Assembly (NCBI RefSeq): GCF_020524905.1 | Contig: NZ_JAIVKI010000003.1 | Span: forward strand, 269,681-333,680 | Direction of reading: 5' to 3' | From: Microbulbifer variabilis | GTDB lineage: Bacteria > Pseudomonadota > Gammaproteobacteria > Pseudomonadales > Cellvibrionaceae | DNA length: 64,000 nucleotides | In this document: one piece after another, positions 18,911-27,531 of the stretch | Layout of the letters: every line of letters begins with the position of its first letter | How positions within the stretch are numbered: the stretch's first letter is position 1 | Notes under the pieces: model-generated | The model's database searches: none | Told to the model about the DNA's origin: nothing | What the model saw: the letters and a program-made list of their open reading frames with translations, nothing else | Made by a program: the position numbers and the translations under genes

Positions 18911-20884
18911 ATGATGCTAGTTTCCTTGATTATTCCTTGTTTTAACGCCATCGACAAAATCGGTCGATGCCTGGCATCATTAGAGCAAGTCCGTTTTATT
19001 GAAAATCAATATGAGGTCTTAATAATTGATGACTGTTCAAATGATGGTACTGATTCCTTTGTAAGGAAAGAGTGTTCGAAGAAGGATAATTGGCACTTCT
19101 TTCGGCTTGAAACAAATAGTGGCTCTCCTTCTATGCCCAGAAATATTGGGATAAAACATGCTCGAGGTAAGTACGTTTACTTTCTTGATTGTGATGACGA
19201 AATATTGCCTGATGCTCTGAATGATCTCTATAACTTGGCCGTGAAAGAGGATGCTTGCTTAGTGCGCTCTGCCCTGCTAGCTGATGATGGAAAAAATAGG
19301 ATGTTGATGAATCAACTTCCTGACTGGAGTTTTGGTCTGACGCTAAAGCAACGCATTGAGATGATTATTTCTAAGCAAAGTACCGTAGTCACAAATTTTG
19401 TTAAGCGCGAATTGCTTGTAGAGAATAATATAAGGTGGCCTGAACATCTACGTATGGGTGAAGATACGGTCTTTCTAGCGGAGGTCATGGTTGCTGCGGA
19501 GCGAATAGAGTATCTTAATAAACCTACCTTTGTTTACTTCAAACTTCCGTCCTTAACACCTGCTAGCACACAGAGGTATGGTAAAAAAGAGCTTTCTGAT
19601 CATTTAAATGTTTGGTCAAAAGCTCAGTTACTACTGAATAAGAAAGGTATAAACTATATCGAAAAACGAATTCATATAGGCCTAAAAGTTGCATTAGAGT
19701 TTTTAATATATCGTAATCGTGGTGATGTAGATCAGGAATCGTTTAATGCTTTGTTTGATTTTATTCGAGGCCATTGGTCTATTATCAAATCTATTTCACT
19801 TTCTAAGAGACTCAAGGAGCTGTTAAGTGCAGTTTATGAAGGCGATTACATTTCTTTTAGAGAACTGGCAAAACCTAGGTTACTCATAGCCGGTCATGAT
19901 TTAAAATTTATCAGTGATGCATTTCCAGAACTGGAAAGATATTTTACTATTCGAACTGATGTGTGGTCAGGACATGCAATTCATGATGAAAAGAATAGTC
20001 AAGATTGCCTCGAGTGGGCCGATTATATTTGGTGTGAATGGCTGCTCGGCAATGCAGAATGGTACGCACGGCATAAGCAGCCATGTCAAAGGCTCGTGGT
20101 TAGAATGCACCGTATGGAACTTGGACGCGATCATGGAACAAGAATTGATATTAATAAAGTAGATGGAGTAATTGCCGTTTCAACCTTTTTCTTTGAACGG
20201 CTGCTTGAAAAGTTTCCAAATATTCCACGCGAAAAAGCGAAGCTAATTCATAATTATGTAAGAGTTGACGGTTATGACAAAACATGGCATGCAGATCGCC
20301 TGTTTACTGTAGGAATTATTGGGATTCTCCCCTGTCGTAAGGGCTTTAAAAGAGCTTTAGAAATTCTGAATAAGCTAAAACATATCGACGCCAGATTTAA
20401 CTTGAAAGTATTTGGTAAGGTGGCTGAGGACTTGCATTGGGTTGCCAATAATTCTACAGAAATGAAATATTTTTCTGAATGTCGTGAATACATAGATAAG
20501 AATAACCTAAGTGAATCGGTAGATTTTGTTGGTCATGTTGATATAAAGACAGAATTAGCAAGGCATAGAGTTGGATATGTACTTTCAGTGAGTGATCCTG
20601 AATTTGACTTTCCTGGGCCCGAAAGCTTCCATCTAGCTGTTGCGGATGGGTTTTCAGCAGGATGTGTGTCGCTGTTGTTGCATTGGCAAGGTTGTGAATA
20701 TATCTGGCCAAAATCAGCAATACTGGAGAGTGTAAATGAAATCGTCAATGAGATTCTTTATCTTAAAGAAAGTAAGGATGAATTTTTTAGGCGGGCTAGA
20801 GATGGAGAATCCTTCATAAAGAAATGGTATGATATCGATTGCTTCGTGGAGAAGGTGAAGGATTTGTTTTTAGAGCTCTCCTAG
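18911..20884 (+). CDS. Bifunctional GT2-GT4 glycosyltransferase
   Basis: A 657-residue protein starting at ATG 18911, one base after the previous stop; an in-frame upstream ATG at 18875 would overlap that gene and I do not use it. Residues about 3-230 form a GT2 domain with SLIIPCFNA, IIDDCSNDGT and FLDCDDE (a DxD-type motif). Residues about 330-655 look like a GT-B (GT4-like) domain with LLIAGHDLKF, VRMHRMELGRDHG, IGILPCRKGFKRALEIL and GPESFHLAVADGFSAG. Tight spacing with the gene before it suggests co-translation. Probably two sugar transfers of the capsule repeat by one polypeptide. Confidence 0.85.
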   Translation: MMLVSLIIPCFNAIDKIGRCLASLEQVRFIENQYEVLIIDDCSNDGTDSFVRKECSKKDNWHFFRLETNSGSPSMPRNIGIKHARGKYVYFLDCDDEILPDALNDLYNLAVKEDACLVRSALLADDGKNRMLMNQLPDWSFGLTLKQRIEMIISKQSTVVTNFVKRELLVENNIRWPEHLRMGEDTVFLAEVMVAAERIEYLNKPTFVYFKLPSLTPASTQRYGKKELSDHLNVWSKAQLLLNKKGINYIEKRIHIGLKVALEFLIYRNRGDVDQESFNALFDFIRGHWSIIKSISLSKRLKELLSAVYEGDYISFRELAKPRLLIAGHDLKFISDAFPELERYFTIRTDVWSGHAIHDEKNSQDCLEWADYIWCEWLLGNAEWYARHKQPCQRLVVRMHRMELGRDHGTRIDINKVDGVIAVSTFFFERLLEKFPNIPREKAKLIHNYVRVDGYDKTWHADRLFTVGIIGILPCRKGFKRALEILNKLKHIDARFNLKVFGKVAEDLHWVANNSTEMKYFSECREYIDKNNLSESVDFVGHVDIKTELARHRVGYVLSVSDPEFDFPGPESFHLAVADGFSAGCVSLLLHWQGCEYIWPKSAILESVNEIVNEILYLKESKDEFFRRARDGESFIKKWYDIDCFVEKVKDLFLELS

Positions 20885-21008
20885 TGGGTTTTAGATTTCT
20901 TAACCATTGATATAGTTTTTATTCGTTAAGAGTTTTAATGGAGTATCGAAACCTTAATGGTATGTTTCGACAATAATAAAATTGTTGCTAGTTGAGTTTT
21001 GAAATATT

Positions 21009-22580
21009 ATGGATCAATTATCTGATTGCTATAGTGCTGGCAGATTGCTTCAGGGTGCGACACCATACTCAAAAATTGATGTGTTGAGTGCGGCTGATAA
21101 AGCCTTAGACGGAATTATTATTTTACCAATTGTAGGAATAGTCAATGTTAATAAATCTGATGGAAGTATAGATTGGTTAAATAGTTTTGAAGACGAAGAT
21201 GGTGGAAATAGCAAAAGACTATGGTTTCAATCTTTGGTCGTTGTGGACTATTTACTTAAAGCTTATGCGGTTTACGGTAACGATATTTACTGGAATAAAG
21301 CAGTTGAAATTTTTGAGGATTTCTTGAGCTGCCTGACCGCACTATCTGATGATGACAGTACCTTCTATCGTGATGAGCATGCTGTATCTAATAGAACCCT
21401 AGTGCTTTTGCAATTTTATCATTGCCTTACTAGGATCCCAGATCCGGGTAAATACTTTCGATTGCGAAAGAAAGTTTTGCAGTTAATTGAAGAGCATGCT
21501 AATTGGTTGAGTGATAATGAAAATTATGTTAGCAACAACCATGGTGTGATGATGGATCGTGTGTTACTTAAAGTATGCGATACTGTTAGCCATATGTTCC
21601 AAAATAGAATTGGTATTTGGGTTAAGACTGCAGAAGAGCGTCTGGAGGCTATGATTGACAGAACATTTGATAGTGATGGCTGCTGCAAAGAAAATAGTGC
21701 AGCTTATCATTTGTTGAATGTAGCGCTATTCCAATCATTAGTGCCACTTCTTAAAGATAATATCAAGTTAACTAAAAAACTAAATCTCGCTGAAGAAATT
21801 TCTTATTTATTCATCTATGAAGATGGAACAGTTCCCCTTGTAGGAGACTCAGAAGAAAAGCCGCCCGTCACTGTTCCTACATCTATTTATAAAGGCAAGA
21901 TGGGTTATGGGGTTTTTCCAGAAGCCGGTTTTGCGATAATTAAAGATGAGAAATTGCATTTAACAGCCCGCTGTGGCGGTAGTGAGTTTTCTCATCGTCA
22001 TATTGATGATACAAGTCTAACCCTAAGGTATCGAGGAGTACAGTTAATAACTGATCCTGGTATGTTTAGTTATGATTCGTCAAGCCCTCGTCGCCGGCAT
22101 ATGATTTCATGCTCTGGCCACAGTGGTTTTTATACGGAAGCCTGCAAAAAAGTAAAATTCAAAAATTTTGAATCTGCAGTTGATCTCGGAGAAATAAAAA
22201 GTTTAGAGGGTAGCTCCGGATTCAATATTTCCATGAAAAGTTATCTTGATAAAAATGCCATTATTTCTAGGAATGTTTTTTATGCAGGCACCGATTATAT
22301 AGTCATCGAAGACTTTTTAGAAAGTTCGGTAAGCAATAAGTGGCAGCAACAATGGATGATACCCAGTGATTGTAAGGTTAAAATAAACAACTATGCATTG
22401 AGTATTGAATCTTCCGGAGTGAGTATAGGGTTAAGTTGGTATTCAAGTCGAGACTTTGAAATTGAAATCATTGATGCGTTGTCTTCAAGAAATTTTATGG
22501 ATCTTGATGATTGCAAGTGCATTTTGATTAAAGGGTGTTCTAAAGATGTAAAACTTTTCACGATGCTAAGATTGCTGTAG
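21009..22580 (+). CDS. Heparinase II/III-like protein
   Basis: A 523-residue protein of the heparinase II/III (uronic-acid polysaccharide lyase) superfamily. The N-terminal half is an alpha-toroid-like helical region with NNHGVMMDRVLL. The C-terminal half carries the family signature CGGSEFSHRHIDDTSLTL followed by YRGVQLITDPGMFSYD, and then beta strands. No signal peptide is visible, so it may act in the cytoplasm or be exported by another route. Family members eliminate uronic-acid linkages, which fits a capsule containing ManNAcA. In a synthesis locus it might trim or release misassembled chains; this is inference. It precedes a sulfotransferase gene by 15 bases. Confidence 0.8.
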   Translation: MDQLSDCYSAGRLLQGATPYSKIDVLSAADKALDGIIILPIVGIVNVNKSDGSIDWLNSFEDEDGGNSKRLWFQSLVVVDYLLKAYAVYGNDIYWNKAVEIFEDFLSCLTALSDDDSTFYRDEHAVSNRTLVLLQFYHCLTRIPDPGKYFRLRKKVLQLIEEHANWLSDNENYVSNNHGVMMDRVLLKVCDTVSHMFQNRIGIWVKTAEERLEAMIDRTFDSDGCCKENSAAYHLLNVALFQSLVPLLKDNIKLTKKLNLAEEISYLFIYEDGTVPLVGDSEEKPPVTVPTSIYKGKMGYGVFPEAGFAIIKDEKLHLTARCGGSEFSHRHIDDTSLTLRYRGVQLITDPGMFSYDSSSPRRRHMISCSGHSGFYTEACKKVKFKNFESAVDLGEIKSLEGSSGFNISMKSYLDKNAIISRNVFYAGTDYIVIEDFLESSVSNKWQQQWMIPSDCKVKINNYALSIESSGVSIGLSWYSSRDFEIEIIDALSSRNFMDLDDCKCILIKGCSKDVKLFTMLRLL

Positions 22581-22595
22581 TAAAGGAGTTTTTTA

Positions 22596-23342
22596 ATGGC
22601 TGTTAGAGAGATATTTGAAAACAACAAACCAAGGAAGGACTTTGAGATTAGTACTCATATCTCCCTTAAAAATAAATATGTTTTTGTTCAGATAAGCAAA
22701 GCAGCTAGCAGTAATGTTAAATCATTAATTCAAGCTGCTGAATTTCATGGTACACCATGGAATGTTACCAATGTAAATGATAAATGGTATAGCCCACACA
22801 TTTCGCCGTTTCAGATTTCTGATGAGTTTCTTGGGGAGATCTTTGAGAAGGGTTCAGATTTCAAAATTACAACTTTTGTTAGGAATCCATTTTCTAGACT
22901 TCTTTCCTGTTATCTACATCGAATTGTTGCCCAACCAGAATCGCCGAGTAATAAAGTACTAAAACGATTAACTGGTGGAAGGGGAGGGAGGGATGTTACC
23001 TTTAACGAGTTTATTGAAATTATTTGCAGTCAAAATTCTGTTGATCAAGAAGCTCACTGGAGATGTCAGAGTGACGATCTTGCAGTTGACCATATAAAAT
23101 ATGATTTTATAGGCAAACTAGAGAATATAGATCATGACCTAGGAGAGCTACTTTCTCTGATATATAACAAGGAGATTGCACATCAACTAATTAAAAAGGT
23201 TAAGTTAGACATGTCTCCTATGAAAACGAATTCCAGTGAGAGGTTGTTGGAGTATTATAGTGATAAATCAACAGTTGATTGTGTTTTGAATCGATACGAG
23301 AAAGATTTCTTACAATTTAATTACTCTATGCAATTAAATTAA
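22596..23342 (+). CDS. Carbohydrate sulfotransferase-like protein
   Basis: A 248-residue Sulfotransfer_2-type protein. The PAPS-binding loop is FVQISKAASSNVKS near residues 29-42 (K-A-A-S-S in place of the usual K-T-G/A-T-S), and TFVRNPFSRLLSCYLHR near 91-107 is the 3'-phosphate site (R-N-P-x-x-R). IGKLENIDHDL is typical of the family C-terminus. A strong AAAGGAG ribosome site lies seven bases before the ATG. It is 15 bases downstream of the heparinase-like gene, so the two are likely co-expressed. The acceptor is probably the capsule glycan. Confidence 0.8.
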   Translation: MAVREIFENNKPRKDFEISTHISLKNKYVFVQISKAASSNVKSLIQAAEFHGTPWNVTNVNDKWYSPHISPFQISDEFLGEIFEKGSDFKITTFVRNPFSRLLSCYLHRIVAQPESPSNKVLKRLTGGRGGRDVTFNEFIEIICSQNSVDQEAHWRCQSDDLAVDHIKYDFIGKLENIDHDLGELLSLIYNKEIAHQLIKKVKLDMSPMKTNSSERLLEYYSDKSTVDCVLNRYEKDFLQFNYSMQLN

Positions 23343-23508
23343 TAATTATTTTATTTTGATTGTAAGTTCAGGGTGGAATTCTATTTTTTGTGTGATTTGA
23401 GATTAATGTTTTTGTATGCCTGTATTTTATTCTGCGGTCGTCCGTCGATACTCATTGTGTGATACTAAAATATCTAATTTGTTCTATTAGTGCAATCGGG
23501 AAGAGCTA

Positions 23509-24051
23509 ATGACTACTAAGGTTTTCTGTATTGGGTTCCATAAGACGGGTACATCGAGTCTTGCTGAAGCACTTAAAATGTTGGGTTATAAGGTAACTGG
23601 TCCCAATGGTGTAGGTGATCCAGATATTTCTAATAATGTTTACCGGATGGCCTTTCAGTTGGTTGATAAGTTTGATGCGTTTCAGGATAACCCATGGCCC
23701 TTATTATTTAAGATAATGGATGCAAAGTGTCCTGGAAGTAAATTTATATTAACCGTTAGGGAGCCTAGAGCCTGGATTGAAAGTGTTGTTAAGCATTTTG
23801 GTCGTCGAGAAACGCCAATGAGAAAATGGATATATGGACTCGGAATGCCGGAAGGTAATGAAGGTATTTATATGAAACGATATAATGCCCATAACAACGA
23901 GGTTTTAGACTATTTTGAGGCTCGGCCAAGGGACTTATTGATTATGGATCTTGCGAAGGGGAGTGGTTGGAAAGAGCTATGTGGTTTCTTAGAGAAGCAA
24001 ATTCCTAACATTCCTTTCCCTCATGCAAATAAAGCGTTGGACAGATGTTAG
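23509..24051 (+). CDS. Small sulfotransferase (Sulfotransfer_4-like)
   Basis: A 180-residue protein with a clear N-terminal PAPS loop, CIGFHKTGTSSLAEAL (residues 6-21), and a second site FILTVREPRAWIES in the middle. LIMDLAKGSGWKELCGFL near residues 144-161 is typical of this compact family, which is usually about 200 residues; this one ends a little early after FPHANK. GGAAGAG precedes the ATG. This is the third sulfotransferase-type gene in the locus. The acceptor is unknown. Confidence 0.78.
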   Translation: MTTKVFCIGFHKTGTSSLAEALKMLGYKVTGPNGVGDPDISNNVYRMAFQLVDKFDAFQDNPWPLLFKIMDAKCPGSKFILTVREPRAWIESVVKHFGRRETPMRKWIYGLGMPEGNEGIYMKRYNAHNNEVLDYFEARPRDLLIMDLAKGSGWKELCGFLEKQIPNIPFPHANKALDRC

Positions 24052-24097
24052 GGCCGAATCCTGGCCTTGGCCATCAGCGAAGCTGTAGGTTACTCTG

Positions 24098-24370
24098 ATG
24101 CAGTGGCGAAGGTGCTTTGGATCTGGGGTTAATAATGCAGGTAATTTTAATTATTGTGAGGGGGGTTGTCGTTCACCATGGTCATTAGAAATAATATCTT
24201 CTCATTATAATAAGGGCGCGTATTATGCTGGCGACAAAAAGGTAGTTCGCCAGGCTGGCGTTGACCACGTGATGGGAATATTGTTACGTAAGTATACGGA
24301 GCAGGGTGTGGACCCATTGGATTTGGAAGAAGCATGTGTAGTTTGTGATGAAGAAAACTTGGATGCATAA
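24098..24370 (+). CDS. Doubtful 90-codon frame
   Basis: A short frame (MQWRRCFGSG..., ends CDEENLDA) lying in the 590-base gap between the small sulfotransferase and the asparagine-synthase-like gene. I recognise no family and see no good ribosome site. The end is rich in acidic residues and could be real protein or the tail of an eroded gene. The rest of the gap (24371-24642) holds nothing I can support except the AAGG ribosome site of the next gene. Confidence 0.2.
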   Translation: MQWRRCFGSGVNNAGNFNYCEGGCRSPWSLEIISSHYNKGAYYAGDKKVVRQAGVDHVMGILLRKYTEQGVDPLDLEEACVVCDEENLDA

Positions 24371-24642
24371 CGTAACGTAGGAATGGCTATTATCTTGGTC
24401 GAATACAAGTTTGTTACGTTATTGGTTTAGCGCTACCTGCTTTTCTGAGGTATGCCGAGACTAGCGAATTTCCTTTTGGGGCGACAGATATCTGGTATTT
24501 ATGTGTTTCTTTACTGCCTTGAATGACATTTAAATGGTTTTGGTGAATAACACATTCTTTTTTGTGTGAGTCTGCAGGACTTGTAAACAGCCGTATCTCA
24601 CCCTTGCACTTCGGCATAGAATTTGGCGTCATAAGGTTCGAA

Positions 24643-26277
24643 ATGAGTTATGCGAGATACCCGGTAATTAAGGTCTGCTCTGTTTTTTCAGGCAGCTTAC
24701 CTGATCTATATTTTGATGGAGTTGCTTATGCGTCTGATTCGATAGTGCTCGGTATGGAGGGGCTGGATGACTTTTTGTCGAATAAACCTGAGTATAGCCT
24801 GGATCAGCTTCGTGAGGGGAGGTTCTGGCTCGTGTATAAAGTAGGCCATACTTTTAGGATATGCACGGATGATTGTGGGCAGGATGTGTTGTTTTATTAT
24901 CATGTCGGAGATGTTTGGGCTTTCAGTAATAGTTTTTTGGCTCTAGTTGAGCACTTGACTTTGCATGGGGTTAGCCTGCATTTGGACCCTGGTGCCGCTG
25001 CATCTTTTTTCCTGCCGGGGGCATTTGGGGAAACTTTGATCTCGCAAAATACAGCTGTCCAGCAGGTCAAAGTATTGTCTAGAAGCTGCCAGATCCGAAT
25101 ATCCGCAGGTAAGTTCGCCATTGAAAAAAGATATTCTGCGCTTTCACCCTTAGCCTCCTCCCATAGGGATATGCCTGACTTGGATGTTTTGACACGGCAT
25201 ATAGATCGCTGGAAGAGCAGGTTAAAGGCTTTGGTCGAGAATTCTGGAGGGCGCGATTTTAGTATCGACATTTCGGGAGGTTCTGACTCAAGGTTGTTGT
25301 TGGCGCTGTTATTGAATTCCAGTGCGAATGTTTCGGGCGTGCACTTTGTTTCAAATGCAGCCCTTGAAGACGATTATCGGGTTGCTGGTTTACTGGCAAA
25401 AAAGTACGGTTTCTCTTTGGCCTCTGGTGTGAGCACTGCTGCCTACGGTGAGCGACTTTCAGCACTTGAGCAGTTTGAGCTGTATATATATGGGTGCTTA
25501 GGCGTTTATCACAAAGTGTATTTCCCTAGATTTCGGAATCGCCCCGGATCACTCCGCTTGCATGGAGGAGGAGGGGAGCTTATGCGGGAGTATTATCCTG
25601 GGGAGTTCATTTCTTTTATCGATCGGTACAAAAAATTTTTTCAGGATCAATCAGTTTTTTCACTAGTGAAAAGTAACTATAGGTCTTGTCTTGATGTTTT
25701 TGGGTACTCATCTGCGAATGATCACTATCTGGATTTCCGCTGCCGTTTTCACTTTGGGCGAAGCTGGTATAAAAGTAATGAGTCCAATCTAATTTCGCCT
25801 TTGATATCTTCGGATTTAATTCGGGAATTCGCTTCCTTATCTTCGGCTGCTCGATCAAAACGATATTTGCATCTTGCGTACTATTTATTGGTTGACCCTG
25901 AAATGCTTAGTGTGCCTTTCGATGAAACTGCGAAGTCATTTTCTGACGAAGATGTTAAGAGCATGTTGCTGTATATTTCGAAATGGCAATCAAAATCTCC
26001 CAAGATACCTGGTGAGGTGGACATTTTTATCGGTGGCTCGCGAGAACCAGTCTCATACCCTTGGGATAAAGGGGGAGCCAATGTAGATGATATTTTTCAA
26101 GTTGAACTGGAAAAGGCAAAGAACTCGAATTTTATAGATAAGTATTTTTCCACTGTGGCTCCAGGGTTTGTCACATCGTCCAATATGGAAGAGGATGCTC
26201 GTAAGCGTTATGGAAAGTTGAGCCATTTGATTCTTTTTAGCAAGCTCGAAAGTATGGGCGTTAATATGGTTTTATAA
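24643..26277 (+). CDS. Asparagine-synthase-like amidotransferase without the N-terminal Cys
   Basis: A protein of the asparagine synthase superfamily, 544 residues from ATG 24643. AAGG six bases upstream fixes this start; the longer frame from 24562 has none. The PP-loop for ATP pyrophosphate chemistry is DISGGSDSRLLLAL near residue 208. The N-terminal 200 residues resemble the Ntn glutaminase fold in layout (CTDDCGQDVLFYY, WAFSNSF) but the essential Cys directly after Met is absent (it begins MSYARYP). It may therefore use free ammonia or have another ATP-dependent role. By analogy with WbpS-type enzymes of O-antigen loci it may amidate a uronic acid such as ManNAcA; this is inference. Confidence 0.8.
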   Translation: MSYARYPVIKVCSVFSGSLPDLYFDGVAYASDSIVLGMEGLDDFLSNKPEYSLDQLREGRFWLVYKVGHTFRICTDDCGQDVLFYYHVGDVWAFSNSFLALVEHLTLHGVSLHLDPGAAASFFLPGAFGETLISQNTAVQQVKVLSRSCQIRISAGKFAIEKRYSALSPLASSHRDMPDLDVLTRHIDRWKSRLKALVENSGGRDFSIDISGGSDSRLLLALLLNSSANVSGVHFVSNAALEDDYRVAGLLAKKYGFSLASGVSTAAYGERLSALEQFELYIYGCLGVYHKVYFPRFRNRPGSLRLHGGGGELMREYYPGEFISFIDRYKKFFQDQSVFSLVKSNYRSCLDVFGYSSANDHYLDFRCRFHFGRSWYKSNESNLISPLISSDLIREFASLSSAARSKRYLHLAYYLLVDPEMLSVPFDETAKSFSDEDVKSMLLYISKWQSKSPKIPGEVDIFIGGSREPVSYPWDKGGANVDDIFQVELEKAKNSNFIDKYFSTVAPGFVTSSNMEEDARKRYGKLSHLILFSKLESMGVNMVL

Positions 26278-26429
26278 CGAGTTTATATTAGTTGGTTTTT
26301 CGCTACCTGATATATGGTATTGAGATTTTGACTAGGTGTACATTGAAGGTATATCAAACTTCTGGCAGTCGCTATGTGGGCTTTCTGGAGATAGATGGTT
26401 TTGGTCGTTTTGCCGTTCGGCTGAAGTCA
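26278..26429. other. Eroded sequence before the duplicate remnant
   Basis: No intact gene. The end of this stretch (SRYVGFLEIDGFGRFAVRL in one frame) may already belong to the decayed methyltransferase copy, but similarity to the intact gene is too weak here to claim. Confidence 0.3.
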
Positions 26430-26725
26430 GTTTGGATGGTACCATGCGGTGAAAGAGATACGTGATTATTTTGCTTGGTGAACGCGGCTCGAATTTGAGT
26501 ATTTTTACATGCCAATAAAGGAACTAAATCAATTGCAAGCTGAGCTGGTGATTAAGCCTGCATTCAAGTCCCTGGCCCAGCAGCCGTAGATGACGATGAC
26601 TTTGGAAGTAACAGCTGGCCCCTCTATTATACACCTGCCGAGAACGGGGCGAGGCGGGCACTGCAGTGCCGAGTTGCTGGCGAAAAGTACGTCTTTTCAT
26701 TGAACCAAAGTAACGAACACTACTG
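26430..26725 (+). pseudogene. Decayed copy of the methyltransferase / coiled-coil gene junction
   Basis: From 26430 the bases follow the end of the intact methyltransferase gene at about 27343 (GTTTGGATGG...ACCAT, GAGATACGTGA, then CTCGAATTTGAGTAT). From ATG 26509 they follow the start of the coiled-coil gene: MPIKELNQLQAELVIKP and KSLAQ against MSTKELTKMQADLAIKP and NSLAQ. After a TAG, the segment MTMTLEV.AG and later EKYVFSLNQ still track the parent (MAITLGVESG, RYYVTCQQ). It is frameshifted, internally deleted and stops near 26725. This is the eroded first copy of a tandem duplication. Confidence 0.75.
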
Positions 26726-26793
26726 ATCTAGGGAGCTTCGGAAGATATGGTCCTGGCAACAATATCTAGTTAAAAAAGTTGTGATCTCTAAAT

Positions 26794-27477
26794 ATGAAAA
26801 ATAATGATGCAGATAGTGTGCGGTTGGCTGAACTGAAAAATTACAAGCAACTAGAGAGCCTGTTGTGGCTCTCCAGGGTAATGGGAACCAAACGTCGTCT
26901 TCCTCCGTTACGAGGATGGGCGGCGTCCCCGGATGTATTGCTGGAACTGCACGACTATATAACTTTGAATCGGCCAAAAATCGTTGTCGAGTTTGGTAGC
27001 GGTGCTTCCACTCTTGTCATTGCAGATGCGCTTCGCCAGAACGGTTTTGGCAAGCTTGTATCCTTCGATCACTCTACCTATTACGGTGAAAATACTCGTC
27101 GTACGCTTGAGCGGGAGAATCTGGATTATTGGGTCGATTTACGGATAGGTGCTCTGGAATCTTGGTCTGCCGGTCATCTCGCATCGGATGAAGACTCTGT
27201 GAGTTGGTATCCTGAGCAGTTGCTTGAGGGATTGGAAGCGATTGACCTTGTGTTTATCGATGGTCCGCCTGGGGCTACCTGCCAGTATGCCCGCTATCCT
27301 GCCGTCCCAGCCATCGTTGATCGCTTAAGTACCTCTGCCCAAGTGTGGATGGATGATACCATTCGCAAAGAAGAGCGTGACATCTGCGAGGCTTGGGCCG
27401 AGCAGTTTGGTTTTGACCTCGAGTATTTGAATTATGAGAAGGGGTTGGGGCGTCTGTCTCGCAAGTCTGCTGAGTGA
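26794..27477 (+). CDS. Class I SAM-dependent methyltransferase-like protein
   Basis: A 227-residue Rossmann-type methyltransferase. Motif I is VVEFGSGAST near residues 64-73, an acidic residue follows in LVSFDHS, and LVFIDGPPG near 155 is the motif IV-like segment; WMDDTIR follows on the next strand. There is no membrane segment or signal peptide, so it is cytoplasmic. It lies 54 bases before the giant coiled-coil gene, and the same gene order is preserved in the decayed duplicate upstream, so the two form a functional pair. It may methylate the growing glycan, perhaps as a chain-end cap. The ribosome site is weak. Confidence 0.8.
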   Translation: MKNNDADSVRLAELKNYKQLESLLWLSRVMGTKRRLPPLRGWAASPDVLLELHDYITLNRPKIVVEFGSGASTLVIADALRQNGFGKLVSFDHSTYYGENTRRTLERENLDYWVDLRIGALESWSAGHLASDEDSVSWYPEQLLEGLEAIDLVFIDGPPGATCQYARYPAVPAIVDRLSTSAQVWMDDTIRKEERDICEAWAEQFGFDLEYLNYEKGLGRLSRKSAE

Positions 27478-27531
27478 TTATTGCCTGGGCAAGACCGGGC
27501 TGATATTTCGATTGATTTTGAGCAGCAATAC

